Assembly: GCA_963682175.1 (NCBI GenBank)
Contig: OY821772.1
Span: forward strand, 44,600,925 to 44,664,924
From: Triglochin maritima
Taxonomy: Eukaryota; Streptophyta; Magnoliopsida; Alismatales; Juncaginaceae
Length of the DNA: 64,000 bases
Reading direction: 5' to 3'
Shown: positions 32,663 through 46,329 of the stretch, one piece after another
Position numbering within the stretch: position 1 is the first letter of the stretch
Layout of the letters: each line of letters starts with the position of its first letter
The notes under the pieces: model-generated
What the model was told of the DNA's origin: nothing
The model's database searches: none
What the model saw: the letters and a program-made list of their open reading frames with translations, nothing else
Made by a program: the position numbers and the translations under genes

Positions 32663-34167
32663 TGTTGGCTTTTTGGCCTTAATCTATGTTTTGATGATTT
32701 AATTAACCTAATCTTAATTATGATGATGTAGAGTAGCACACATATTGCATTGCATGTATATTGTATTGTGCTAACCTCTACAGGTGATCAAGACTCAAGA
32801 AGGATGGAAATCAAGTCAAGATTTGTAATAAAGCTAAATGAAGACTTGTAATCTTGATTTTATTTTGAGTCTTAGGAACATGTGTAAATTGAGCATACAA
32901 GAGTTAAAAACCAATCACATACACAATAGGTTCCCTATAGAAGTCACACACGAAATTTCACATTATTTGGACTTCATTAGATCACCCAAACCTTAGTCGG
33001 AAATCACTTATAAACTTAAACCCAGATTTCATGTGTGAACCGGTCGACCGAACCAGTTCTCAGTTCGACCGGTTTATAACAGACTCTCCACAGTGATTTT
33101 ACCGAACTCTACCGGTCGACCGGTTCTACCTTTTTGGTCGACCGATCCCGGATTTTAATATGGCCGTTTTTCTTGTCGTATTCCTATAACGGTCGTATTC
33201 GTATAAAACAAACTTAACCCCAAAATACATTCGGTAACCGGTCGAACGACGACCTTGATTCGGTCGACCGGTTGAACATATTTTCAGAAACCAAATTCCC
33301 TGCTATCGGTCGACACATTTCTCGTTCGACCGATTGACCTTTGTCTCAACCGAATCCCCTTATCGGTCGACCGCCCCATACTTTGGTTCGACCGATTCAC
33401 TTAAGTAGAGTTAAGTTCTAGCTCGTTTGTCCGACCGAATATTCTTTTTTTCGACCGTTCTCTTTGAAATCATGTTAACGGTCGACCGGTGTACTAGTTT
33501 CGGTCGACCGGTTCTGGACAGATTTGCAGCCCGATTTTCTGCTTTGTGTATCTTGCACAAAACCCAATCAAATCTATCCCCAACGACTAGAATACCTTAG
33601 GAGCTTATAAATAGAGGATCAAGACTTGTTGTTAACACAACTCTCGAACTCCAATTGTCCCAATGCATTAGAGAGAAACCTCAATCCTCAAAGCTCCCAA
33701 TTCTACACTCTTTAAGCCTAAACTTCACACATTTGATCATATACTCATCCTACTCAAAGTGTGCTCAATTAGAGAGTGAATCCCACTCAGTTACAAGAGT
33801 TGTCAAAAGAAGCAAGGACTTCGGTGAAAGCCCGAAGTGTCCCTCTCGGATTGTGAGAGGAAGAATTCAAGCAAGCGAGGGTTGTTCGCGTTGCTTGTGG
33901 TGTAAAGGCGTTCTCTCCCGGCCCGGAACGGGGAGTGGTTAGTGAAGACGTAGGCGGAGCTCGCGGAGTCGAGCGGAGTCTACAAGAGAGGACTAGGACC
34001 CGGGTGGGGTGCCGAACCTCTATAAAAACGCCGAGTCTCTTTGTGGTTTGCATTTTCTGTTAATTTCCCTACTTGTTTTTAAATTTGTTTCCGCTGCATT
34101 TATTGTTTGATTAGTTAGGGATTAGCTTAATAGTGATTAGTGGACCCATAACCCACACGATCCTACA
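32663..34167 (+). repeat. 3' LTR of the gag-only element
   Basis: 1505 bp, nearly identical to the 5' LTR, with TATAAATAG at 33606-33614 and the same CGGTCGACCG cluster. It lacks 4 bp near its end relative to the 5' copy. Confidence 0.93.
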
Positions 34168-34172
34168 GATTA

Positions 34173-35487
34173 TAGCGATATTTTCTCACCCGTTGTGAAA
34201 CATACTTCTATTCGTGTTTTGTTGAGTTTGGTTGCAATACATGATTTAGAGTTAGAGCAACTAGATGTGAAGACCGCTTTCTTACATGTAGAATTAGAGG
34301 AGCAAATTTACATGTCCCAGCCGGAGGGCTTTGTGGTCGAGGGTAAGGAGAATCAGTTCTGTTTGCTGAAGAAGTCGCTTTATGGGTTAAAGCAGTCGCT
34401 TCGACAATGGTATAAAAGATTTAATTCTTTTATGGTTGGACATGGGTACAGCAGGTCCCAATATGACTGTTGTGTTTACCGAAATGTATTTTCAGATGGC
34501 TCTCTCGTTTTGTTATTACTCTATGTAGATGATATGTTGATAGCAGCTAAGGACAAGTCTAAAATTTCTGAGCTTAAGGAGTTGTTGAAGGCTGAGTTTG
34601 AGATGAAAGATCTTGGATCAGCAAAGAGGATTCTAGGTATGGAGATACGTCGCGATCGTACATGCAAGAGTTTGTTTCTCTCCCAGCAGCAATATATTGA
34701 GAAAGTCTTGCATCGTTTTGGCATGGAGAATGCCAAGTCTGAAAGAACTCCTCTCGCAGCGCATTTTAAGCTCTCGGTAGACTTGTGTCCCAATGAGGAG
34801 GAGGACAAGGCATACATGTCACGTGTGCCTTATACTAGTGCAGTTGGCAGTTTGATGTATGCTATGATATGCACTCGTCCAGATATAGCTCAGGCGGTCA
34901 GTGTGGTGAGCCGCTATATGTCGAATCCAGGAAAGGAGCATTGGTCAGCTGTGAAGTGGATTCTCCGGTATCTAAAAGGTACAACTAAGCTATCTCTGAA
35001 ATTCGGTCGATCTTCGTATTCATTAATGGGGTTTGTTGATGCCGACTACGCGGGAGACCGCGATAGACGAAGATCTATGACTGGTTATGTGTTTACTGTT
35101 GGGAGCACGGCTATTAGCTGGAAAGCGACGTTGCAACACACTGTTGCTCTGTCTACAACGGAGGCAGAGTATATGGCAGCGACCGAGGGTATCAAGGAAG
35201 CTCTTTGGCTGAAAGGTTTATTTGGAGAGCTTATTCCAGGTCAGAATACAGTGGTTGTTTATTGTGATAGTCAGAGTGCCATTCATCTGACGAAGGATCA
35301 GATGTACCACGAAAGGACGAAGCATATCGACGTCCGTTATCACTTCATTCGGGAAGTTGTTGCTGAAGGAGGTGTGGTGGTGAAGAAGGTGGGCACTGAA
35401 GATAATCCGGCTGATATGTTGACGAAGCCAGTTATTTCGACTAAGTTCATGGTATGCGTGAACTTGGTTGGTTTGAGTTCCGAGTAG
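34173..35487 (+). pseudogene. copia RT and RNase H (3' part)
   Basis: Continues the frame broken at 28825. RT motifs are LEQLDVKTAFLH and the catalytic YVDDMLIAA. RNase H motifs are GFVDADYAGD, TTEAEYMAA and YCDSQSAIHL, with the usual ending KHIDVRYHFIREVV. Stop at 35485-35487. This part has no internal stops, but it is severed from the 5' part by the nested element. Confidence 0.92.
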
Positions 35488-35550
35488 GTGGAGCTAAGAC
35501 GACGACACGAGGAAGGAAGTGTTTCCTTCAAAGAGTTACAGAGGTTATTC

Positions 35551-35566
35551 AAGGTAAAGGTGGAGA
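35551..35566 (+). other. Polypurine tract of the copia element
   Basis: AAGGTAAAGGTGGAGA immediately upstream of the 3' LTR, the expected plus-strand primer site. Confidence 0.7.
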
Positions 35567-35567
35567 T

Positions 35568-36403
35568 TGTTGTTGTTTACCTTGAATAACTGTTTAAAGT
35601 ATACGTGCAGAAAAACAGACAATCGGTCGACCGGATGGAGTGATTCGGTCGACCGGATGTGTGTTAATTTACCCAGCAAAAGTGTCTGTCGTTTTTCGGT
35701 CGACCAGAATCTAGGATTCGGTCGACCGGGCACACGGTTTGGAGCTGGGCAAAAGTTACTGTCGATTTTCGGTCGACCGGAACCTTGGATTCGGTCGACC
35801 GGAAACGTTCGAGGAGCTGGGGAAAAGTGTCTGTTGAAATTCGGTCGACCGGAACTTAAGTGTACGGTCGACCGATTATGCACTCGCGCAAGCCAGAAAA
35901 GTTACTGTCGATTTTCAGTCGAACAAGACTCCAATTTCGGTCGACCGTTGGAATACAGTTATTGGATCGGTCGACCGTTTGGACCCAGTTCTGCCCACGT
36001 TTTGCACATTACTCCACCCGATTTTGGTGCAACTTATACTTGTTTTGGCATCATATATAAAGGCAATTTCGTCCCCTTTGTATTATCAGTTAATTCTATT
36101 GTCCACTTTTATGTTCTTGAGAGAAAAGAGAGAGAGCATCCTTGTGATTCGGTAGGAGAGATTTTGAGCCGAGTTCTTCGTCGGTTCGTTCGCGTCTCCT
36201 GTAAGCATCTCTTGTAATACGTTTCTCTATAGTGGATTTGAGTTGTGTCGTCCGTGGTTTTTCCCGCATTGGGTTTCCACGTTAAATCTTGCGTGTTTGT
36301 GTGGTTTGAATCTTGGATTTGCGTTTTGTTCTCAAGTTTATCCAATTAGATTCGTGTTTTTTTTGTTCCGCTGCGTATTTGGGATTGATTTTAATTCTCA
36401 ACA
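35568..36403 (+). repeat. 3' LTR of the copia element
   Basis: 836 bp matching the 5' LTR. TATATAA at 36054-36060. Nine perfect CGGTCGACCG sites at about 35624-35980. Confidence 0.93.
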
Positions 36404-36408
36404 AATAG

Positions 36409-39400
36409 TCCCATGAATCATATCATACAATTGATTACTAATTATCTGAAATGTCCATACTATCTGATCAGAGTTCAATCTTCACTCGATTGAAAGAAAT
36501 TAATTTGATTATTTAGAAGGTTTATGACCATTGATATTCAACTGACGAACATGCATGAAAGTTGACAGCCACCAAAACATCACCTTTCCGAGTCTTACAT
36601 TGTTTTATCACTTTATGTGCTGGTCAAAACTTGATTTGGCGAGAGTTCGTAGATTAGAAGCATGAGGCGTGTGTTTCCAATTGAAGTTACGGATTTGGCT
36701 TATCAATTTAGATGGGTGATTGCTTGGAAGAATTTGTGATGTGAGTTGAATCTAATTTTGCTTTCAGTAGAAGGTTTCCATTCATGTATTGTGCCAAGAA
36801 GGGGAGTCATTATTTTGAAAGCAAGTAGGGTCATTATTATCCAATAAATATGATAAATACAAGTTGCATAAAGTAGTTGATCTCTATCTCAACCACTACA
36901 CTACAAGACATGCTTTTGATTGGCCCCGATTACACTAGGAAAATGAAAGGTTGCATATCTCCCGCAAAAAAAAAGTCATATCAAGACGCAACATAAATAT
37001 CTTCCACTTGTTGATCAAAATGACCATTTAAGCCCAACCAACTAGATATTTATATACCATACCACGGAAGATTAGAAGTTAGAACTCATAAGCCATATCA
37101 AATACAAATTGCAATTCAACTCCTTACGGTCTCGAGTTAGTAACATTTGCTCCTTAACCGCCCAAATTTCTAACTTCACCTTGAAATTCAAGTTTGGTAA
37201 CAATTTCCTACTCCATGGAAAAAAATGGCACGTAGGGAAGGATTTCGCTCTAGTTTTGGAGCACTGTGGTGAAGATAAGGGTTGGATTGGATTGATTAAA
37301 GACAGATGGGGCAATTTCGCTGAAGCTAATAACAAAGCGCAATACAAAAGTAGTACTATATTAATCACAAACAAAAAATCATAGACAAGTAGTACTATAT
37401 TAACTACATGCAAACTGAAGTGGTGCATGGAATTCAGATAAACAAGTCGGAATTTATGAAGACAATAGTAATCGGGACAAAATATTCAAGAAGGTTGGAA
37501 TGTTAATAAGTTATTATTATTAAATTAAGGAAAACCTCAAATCTTTTCTATCATTTGACACCTTCGAACTTGGCAACACTCATCATGGATACAGAGACAC
37601 ATGATAATATCATCTAAGATGTGTGAATCTTAAGTTGAAATGGTAGATATTTTCTTAAGAGGGATTGGATAACACCCCAATTCCAATTCCAATTCCAAGT
37701 CACAATGTTGTCGTAATCCAAGTCCTCAATTAACGGTAAAAGTTGAAGCCGAGTTAATGAGAAGTGTTCATGAAGATGACGAGGTGGCCAAACGTGGAGG
37801 AAAGAGACAAGAGTTCGTGGGACCACCAAGGTGGCCACATGAGTTGAATCGGTTGGTGTGCCTTTTAGCACTTTTTTAATCCATCTACCAGTTAACGTGC
37901 TGTGCTTTTAGAATATTTATGATTTATGACATCCACTTAATATTTTGTCCATGATAATATCCTCTAACTACATTTGTGATTTTTGGATTTTGATGGGTTT
38001 GAAAAACGGGTTTTGATGGATTTTTTCTTTTGCTATTTCAAAAAATATATACAAAGATGTTTTAGTTCGTTGTGTTTTTTTAGTTCTTTGGATGCAGTTA
38101 TTGAATCATATTTCTTGATGGAGCTGAACAATTACTTTTGATTGTTTTCCTATCTTTTCTCGAATAGTATTGTATTAATGAAACGGACATTAGCAGAAAT
38201 AAATTCGAAGAAAAGAGTTATAACAATAGAAAGAGGAAAATCGTAGTTGCAAGACACCCAAAAGATTTGAACTTGCAATAGTTAATTGGTCGAGAGTAAT
38301 TCTCAGGAGATCAACTAAAATAACTCAATTTGTCGTATGTTTTCTTATCTGTGCAAACAAAAATTACCATAAACTCATTATATTAGCCCTAGCTAACCGA
38401 CATGTAGTTATTGATTGAAAGAAGTTAGCAATTGAAGAATACTTTTATATTTAATGACAAAAATATTATAAGGAATAACTAAAATAACTCAATGAAACTA
38501 AAGAATTTGTTTATATTAAAAAAATCAAAATATGGAATTTAAATGATTTGTAAAGTACTGATGTCAATATCTATTTTTTTAAAATAATGTTTTTTTATTG
38601 GTAGAGGAATAAGTAAGTATATGGATATATATGTAACTAACTAACTAAAACTAAAGTCTCAAGAACATGAACTCAATATGACCTGTCCCTCTTACTATTC
38701 TTTTCAGTCTTACGTTTTTGTTTGCTTAAAACTAGAACATTTTTAGGTAATTTAGTTAATTAATTAAAGGCAATTGAGCAATATAAGAAAGGAAGGCACA
38801 CTTCATACTTTTATAAGCCTACTAGGCATACGTACGTGCATAGTCAATTTACATTATTTCTCACTTATCCCAAATGTCATAAAACCACGTCACTTATAAT
38901 ATTATGACTCCCAAGAGTAACTCAAGATCACACCATCTACAAGATCATCACATCGACGAAGTTACATAACATTGTAAAGTTTTTAAGGGTCACTATTCAG
39001 CATCGCATGAGCTTGGAACATAACTGCAAATTAAAGTTTTCATTCATTTCACATGATTTGCCGTATGTGTGTAATATACGATCGGGTCTCTTAAGCGTGT
39101 ACGTCAAATAATATTAGTCCGCAATCGTCAGTACAACACCAACACCAAGTCACCAACTAGGCTTTAATTTCGTCTATATATTGTTGTGGAAAATCTTCTT
39201 GCTAAACTTCTATTCTCCAAGATACAACATCTTTATTCGTGGTTATTCCGTGACTACAGACCTAGTAGTTAAAATAGCTGGATGTCAAAGTGATATTATT
39301 AAGTAGGAACATCAATAGACAGACTAATTAACACGCTTTCTTATAGAATAAAAACCATAACCACAATTTGGTGCTCAACCGTCCATTTTGACAACACTAG

Positions 39401-40140
39401 ATTGACCACGTTCATGTGTTTGTTACAGGGATGTAAATGGTAATCGATTACGCAAGTATTCGATTTAGAAAATAAATTTAGTTGATATATGATAAAGAAG
39501 TTCTTACCGAATACAATTTGAAAAACAAATTCCAATTAAAAAACTTTATCACTATCAAATTTGGATACGAATTCAGATATAGATAAAATAATATCCGCAT
39601 ATCCAAAAATACCAATTTTTTGCATCCAATATATATGGTTGTTAATATTTATATTGTAAGTTAATAAAAAAATTAAGTTATTCCTATATAAATATAAACA
39701 TAATAGAGTGTAAAAGTAAATTGTAATATAAATATCTTAAGATGTTTTTTCAAAATCTTAGATTATACAATAAAAAATAAAATATACTATAAGAATTTGA
39801 ACATTATCCTAATTCGAAAAGTTTTCAAAGTTAATACGAAATTGATAAGTTATAAAAAAAAATTGATTTGATATGTTTATTTGAAATTCGGATCGCAGAT
39901 ACAGATTATATTCTGTTCGAAAATATTTGTTTGCATCGTTACGTACGTACATTCTTGAGGACCAAGCGACCGACACGTCCATTACAGAGATTTGTTATTT
40001 TTCGGTTGCGGGTCTGATCTCACTATTATTTGGAAACTTAATTATTGTTTAATGGTTCAGAGTATAATTCTGGTTTGTCATTGTAAAGAGGGTCGTGAGT
40101 TTGTTATTAGGATTGCCACGTGTCATACTCTGGTATAATG
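36409..40140. other. AT-rich intergenic sequence, no gene seen
   Basis: About 3.7 kb of AT-rich DNA. A 91-codon frame at 37109-37384 and others are short and unlike known proteins. No clear terminal repeats were found. Confidence 0.5.
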
Positions 40141-40159
40141 GGCGGTCTCTTGTAACAAA

Positions 40160-40162
<3 letters not shown>

Positions 40163-40202
<40 letters not shown>

Positions 40203-40400
40203 GAATTCTCAAGTGAGCCCAGGGCTTAATCAAACTAAATTAAGTCCCCACAATATCCACCACTCATTTCAAAATGTAAGGTAGATTAAGAAAAAAACAG
40301 TTATGCTAATGAATGGTGAGATTAACTGTAAATAAGATCCAACGGTGAGATTGTATGAGCTTAAACTAAATTTGATGAGCTCTGGGCTTACTAGAGCTTG

Positions 40401-40436
<36 letters not shown>

Positions 40437-41071
40437 AATTCTCAAGTGAACCCAGGGTTTAATTTTCCTAAATTAAGTCCCCACAATATTCACCACTCAT
40501 TTCAAAATGTAAAGTAGATTAAGAAAAAAACGGTTATGCTAATGAACGGTGAGATTAACCGTAAATAAGATCCAATGGTGAGATTGTAGGGGGCTTAAAC
40601 TAAATTTGATGAGTCATGGGCTCACTAGAGCTTGAATATATATATACACATACAGGAATTCTCTAGTAAGCCTAGGGTTTAATTTTTCTAAATTAAGTCC
40701 CCATAATATCCACCACTCATTTCAAATTGTAAGGTAGATTAAGAAAAAACGGTTATGATAATGAATGGTGAGATTAACTGTAAATAAGATCCAATTGTGA
40801 GATTGTAGGGGCTTAAACTAAATTTGATGAGCCCTAGGCTCGCTAGAGCTTAACCCTATATATATATATACAGGAATTCTCTAGTGAACCCAGAGTTTAA
40901 TTTAGAAAAATTAAGTCCCCACAATATCCACAACTCATTTCAAAATGTAAGGTAGATTAAGAAAAAAACAGTAATGCTAATGAATGATGAGATTAACTGT
41001 AAATAAGATCCAATGATGAGATTGTAAAGGGTTTAAATTAAACTAGATGAACACTAGGCTCACTGGAGCTT

Positions 41072-41112
<41 letters not shown>
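40163..41112. repeat. Four (TA)n-flanked Micron-like elements in a row
   Basis: Four related units of about 205 bp start near 40200, 40435, 40653 and 40871. Each begins with (AC)AGGAATTCTC followed by AAGTGAGCCC-like sequence and ends GGGCT(T/C)ACTAGAGCTTGA. The two ends are partly inverted around GTGAGCCC. Units are separated by (TA)n runs. This organisation resembles the TA-microsatellite-associated Micron MITEs described in rice; the sequence relationship to them is not tested. Confidence 0.7.
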
Positions 41113-41117
<5 letters not shown>

Positions 41118-43849
41118 ATATTACAATGAGACCAAGTCTCGTTATAAAAAAATAAGACCCCATATTTTCCTCCCTTAGATCTGGATCCAACGGTTGGTTC
41201 ATCCAATATTCAATTTATACAACCAAAGGGTAATATGGTAATCACACAGACACACCCCACCTCATCGTCTTCTTCCCATCACATCTTTCTCTCTCTAAAC
41301 CGTTGGTTTTCTTCCAAACACTTCTACGGTTTGTTTGTTTGTTTGTGTGTTTCCACCTCTGATCTCCACACAAGATCCGCCAACTTCATCTTCATTTTTT
41401 CTGTTTTACTCTTGCCACCGAAAGGTGAGATTTTTATGCTTTTTTTCGTTTTTGTTGTGGTTTTTGTGCTTTTTGGGAGAAATGTGTATTTTTCTGCTGT
41501 TTTGGTACTTTTGCCTCTGTTTGAGTGATTTTCTTCGTTAATGCGTGTTTTTCTTTTGTTTTTGGAAAGATTTGAACTTTGTCTTTTTCTGGTTGGTTTG
41601 AGAACTTGGTTTTGGTTCTGGATTCTGTTAGGATTTGTGGTTTTGGTTCAAGTCTTTGTTTGTAGTTTTGGTTTGTGTTGGAGGAAATGTGGGCTTGTGT
41701 GGATAAATCTATGATTTTTTATTTGCATTTTCTGTTTTTTTGGTTTATGAACATAGCATTTTTGTTTATACTTTTGTTAGATTGGATTTTGCAACTTGTA
41801 AGGTTATAGATGTTTTGGAATCATAATATAAGCCAAATTTCTCATTTTTCTTGTCACATTATGTGTTTAAGTCCTTGTGGCAGAGTAGTCTAGATTTTAG
41901 TAGTTTTTTGGAGAGAAAAAAATTAACTTTGGGATGGCACATCGATAGTTTTTCCCTTGGATGTCATGAAAGATGTCAACAAGACGTTGGTTTGAATTCA
42001 GTTTTGAGCTTCTCCTCAGCCACACCCTCAAGGAACACATAAATCTACATAGAAACCAACAGTTTCTTCATACATGTTACAACAATTGCAACTCAAGTTT
42101 CTTGCATTGGGTCTTACTTCTGACTCTTAAAAACTTTTGTGGTGGTTACTGCATGTTTACAGATTTTCTTATCAAGTGTAGCTTTTGTTCTTATAAATAC
42201 TATGCTCTAGAAGTAGAAAATAATGATAAGTAAAATACATAATATAATTGAAAGGTTTACGTGGTAATAAAAGATGATAGTGGAGGAGAACTAATCCAAC
42301 CACTTCCACCACCACCACAACCTCCTCATGATCTTCCAAACTTGCAGGTTTGCGTGCATTTTCCAACTTGATTAATGTTTATATATCTGTTGGTTTCGTT
42401 AGTTTATTCTCATGTGTTACTTAAACTTTTAATGGTTTTGTTATGCTTGCATTCTTGTTATTTTGTTGGATGCTTGCATTCTGATTATTTTGTTGTATTT
42501 TCTTGAAAACAGGAGCATGTTGATCCACAAGTGCCACCACCAAACAATGATCATCCAAACCTGTAGGTTTGCATTTTCTAAATTTATTGTGTATTATATT
42601 TCATTAGTTTATATTCTTGGTTTGTTTTAAAATTTTACCTTCCTAGTTATATTTTTCTTGCCTTTTAAGTTTACCTACTTATTTTGTGTAGAAATGTTTC
42701 ACGAAAGAAGTCGTTGAGAAGCTTGCTTCTTGTATACACAAAAGAGAGAGAGAGAAGAATTTCTCATGAGTTTTTGTGTTTTTAATAGCTTAATTTAATA
42801 TTCTAGTAGCTTTCTATGTAGCAACTTAAAATGGGATTAGCTAATTTGGGGGTGTCATGTTGCTTATCAAAGTTGAGTAGCAATTGCTATCATGGTTTCA
42901 CTACACTAGTGTTTTATGTTTTCAACACCGTGATTGTCACACCTTTTAAGTGAAGTTTAGGCTTCAAAATGTGGTCTTTTGTTTTAGAGAGATGATGAAT
43001 AGCATTATGTGAAGTGAATTCATATCATATAAATAAATTTCCCTTCCCATGTTATGGTACTTCTTAGTTCGTATGTTGCGTTGTTTATTTATATTGGACT
43101 GTGTAGGTTCAATACACAATATTATAAGTTTAATACATAACTATATTATTTCAATACACAATTGAACTTGAGTAGTTATGTATTCCACCGAACATGAAGT
43201 GTAATTCCCAAAGATTTCTACAATTGCATTAAATATTCTGTATTTCTGCATCTCAACTTATTAAATATGTATATTTGCATCCCAGTTTCTGAACTTATGT
43301 ATTCTAAATATTTGAACAATCTCATGTGGTTGTCTACAAGTCATAAGTTAACTTATTGTGTATGATATTAGATTACATGTCTAGATCCTTAGTAGTTGTT
43401 GTTTAATGTTGTCTTATTATATAAAGTAATATGCAGTAGGTCTTCAATTCCGAAATTAAATTATTCACTTCCAAGAATAAACTAATATTCTTTGGTGCCT
43501 AATTTACAATGATATTTTGTCAGATCATCAACAAGGAGATTCATGCATCCCAAGAGTTTGAACTAAGACTCATATTACAGGTTGATTATTCTTGACAGTG
43601 TTCTGGAGTTTATGCTTTGTTTAGACTGCAGGAGTTTCTGCCTTCTTTGGACATCTGAAGTTTTTGCCTTTGTTGTAAGGCGTTTTGCCTTCTGTGAAAG
43701 TAGTAATGATGTCTACTGGAATTCCTTGTTAGGACTGTCGTGGTGGTTGTGGAAGTACTGATGATATATATCTGACTTAATTGTCGGAAGTTGTGGAAGT
43801 AGTGATGATATCTGAGTTAAGTAGGATTATAGTAGATATCATCTTTTTT

Positions 43850-44740
43850 GTTGTTGTTATATACTTGCAACCAATGTTGCTACATTTTGTATATAGTAGG
43901 ATTCACAACTATGTACTCACTTAACACATTTGATATGTCAATCCAACAGGTTACGACACCTATTTTTGGTAGTTTTGATGTGGAGTGTCGACGAAGATTG
44001 TGTTAGTGTAACTTTTATTTCTAGGAAATAAGACCAAATATTTGGTGTGTTTGTAGTTCCTTTAATATATCATATGCTTTGAGTGAAGCATATAATATAT
44101 ATATATGCATTCAATACACAACATTATAAGTTTAATACATAACTTATCATTTCAATACACAACTGTATCTTTTTATTACACAAGTTCAAGAACTCTTTAA
44201 CTCATAAAATCATTATTAAAATACACAATTACATTATAAGTTTAATATACACAACTATAAAAGTTTAATATACAATTACATCATTAAACTACACAACTAC
44301 ATCACTTTCGTAAATAAAAATTCACAACTACAGAACACGTTTAATACACAAATACAGTTGGTTGTAGCCGGAGAGGAAGAATCGAGCAACATGATTCTAA
44401 AAGAGATACGTACATAAAATGAATTGTGATCCTTATGGAGGAAAGGAAGTAGATGGAGGTTTCATGTTGTTGTATATGGTATGAGAGTTAAGGCATTAAT
44501 TGGTATTGGGGTCCGGGGAGAGGGGAAATGTTTGATTTTGTATATTTTTATGATCAGACATATAAATGATTAATTGAAGTCAACTTAGGGAGCTTGTGGA
44601 TATCCTCACTTAAGCCTACCATAGATGCTAACGGACTCACATAAGACTAAATTACTATAGTATGACATATTTTTCTATAGGAGAGAGAGAGAGGAAAGAG
44701 GGATGTTGGAGATAGAAATAAAACTTCCAGTGAATACACA
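43850..44740. repeat. Direct duplication within the TA-bounded element, copy 1
   Basis: Shares long segments in the same order with 46330-47280, including GTTACGACACCTATTTTTGG, GAGCAACATGATTCTAAAAG and CTAAATTACTATAGTATGAC. Offsets run from about 2.4 to 2.6 kb. Both copies are packed with TTCAATACACAAC and TTTTATTACACAA phrases. Confidence 0.75.
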
Positions 44741-44939
44741 TTTATATGTGTTCAATACACAATAGTATATGTTTAGTACACTAATATATTATTTCAATAC
44801 ACAATGATATCATTTTATTACACAAATTCAACAACTCCTTCATAAAAACTCATTCACAAAATCTGTCAAGCAACAAAAACATTTCTAAAAACCTGTCAAG
44901 CAATTTGTCACTATCAAACCATACAAGTCTTGTTGTTCC

Positions 44940-45180
44940 CGCCTTTGGCCTTTCACTTTGTCCACTTCCTTTTGTCTTGGACTTTCCGGGTTAGAGGACT
45001 TGAACTTATGTTTCATCATTTCTTAGATTAGGAATTTCATTCTGACTTGCTGAAATAGAATTTATCTTTTGTACTTCTGTCATAGCATCTGATAATGTTT
45101 TTTCCACAACTGCATAAATTTCTTCATATTTGGAAGTTTAATGTATCAATTCATTGGAACTATCATTGAGATTACCTCGG
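44940..45180 (-). pseudogene. FAR1-related C-terminal relic
   Basis: The minus strand encodes a 43-residue stretch (YEEIYAVVEKTLSDAMTEVQ...) followed, after a stop and shift, by SKTKGSGQSERPKAG. The latter resembles the conserved KTKG-type tail of FAR1-related proteins. It is short, damaged and tentative. Confidence 0.3.
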
Positions 45181-46329
45181 GTAAACAAGACAGTTAATTT
45201 GTAAAAGTAATTTATACTAATTAACAATAGTTTATCAAACAATTTTCTAGTGTAGCACAAATGTTTGTCATTTTATTACCCAACTAACTTATTTTACAAA
45301 ATAATAGTTTTAGTAAATTAAAGAACTAAACCAAACTATTGAACAACTATGACAGTATATATTACTTTAAATATAACTTAACAAGAATAATACTTACAAT
45401 ATGTGTCATTTGAGATGTTGGTTGAACAAACAAATGATTTTCCATTGATGTGTTTCCATCTATATAATGAATAAAAATCACAACATTACTATATTAAACA
45501 ACTAAACTAGATTATAAATCATTTAAAAAAGAATACTTAGAATATGTGTAACAGGAAATGTTTGTTGAACAACAATATGGTTTACCGTTGAATTCAATTC
45601 AGCCTATAAAATAATAATAATAATCATGTATTGAACTGTGTAGTTATGTATTGTACAAGGACAATTGTCTATTGAACTAGTGTAGTTATGTATTGTAATA
45701 GTGTTGTTATATATTATTATTGCATTTTTGTGTATTAAACTGTTATGTTTGTGTAATATTCAACAAGTGTATTTCTGTTACATCAGAACACCTTAGACTC
45801 AAATTCAAACGAATCTCATTGTTTTTCCAATTCATTGAGAATTTGAGAGCTTTTTAGAGGTGTGATCCTTGAAACATCCTACCTCCATATTATAAGTTAT
45901 GATTTCGAAAGAAATGAAACTAATGAAGCTGGTGTTGGTCTGAACCTAAGACTTTTTTTAAAGATAGTGACGAAAATGGTTGAGTATTACTATCTGACTT
46001 ATTTGTTTATTGTATTAGATAGATAGAAAGGCTAGAACAAGGTCCATTTTGGGGAGAACGTTAATCGTGGAATGAAAGTTGTTCTTCCTTTGGCAAAGTT
46101 TGGTATAAAATGTTCTGCATATGTTCTTTGTGATCATGTTACCGGCTTTGTTATTACTGGACGAAACAATCTAAAAATATTTGTTATTTCGTTATTGCTA
46201 TTATATGATATTTGATCACTTTGCCGTTTGTTCCGTGCAGGACAACATAAAAATGGACTCGAAGCACACGACAGAATTTTACAAGTTAGACTCTTTGTTG
46301 TTTAACCTTTTGAATTGGTTGTTGTCTCA

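Larger units (their letters stand above)
28826..34167 (+). mobile_element. Gag-only LTR retrotransposon (TR-GAG-like), nested in the copia RT
   Basis: 5342 bp with LTRs 28826-30334 and 32663-34167, both TGTTGGC...CCTACA, flanked by a perfect GATTA duplication (28821-28825 and 34168-34172). It has a tRNA-Met primer binding site and a polypurine tract but only one gene, a Gag-like protein. No protease, integrase, RT or RNase H is present, so it must be mobilised by another element. I saw only about four substitutions and one 4-bp indel between its LTRs, so it inserted very recently. A solo LTR of the same family is at 11289-12778. Confidence 0.93.
25315..36403 (+). mobile_element. Ty1/copia retrotransposon with a nested insertion
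   Basis: Two LTRs (25315-26174 and 35568-36403) start TGTTGTTGTTTACC and end CTCAACA. They are flanked by the 5-bp duplication AATAG (25310-25314 and 36404-36408). A primer binding site for initiator tRNA-Met follows the 5' LTR and a polypurine tract precedes the 3' LTR. The gene order gag, protease, integrase, reverse transcriptase, RNase H is that of Ty1/copia. A second retrotransposon (28826-34167) splits the reverse transcriptase. The LTRs differ by few substitutions and about 24 bp of length, so insertion was fairly recent. Confidence 0.95.
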
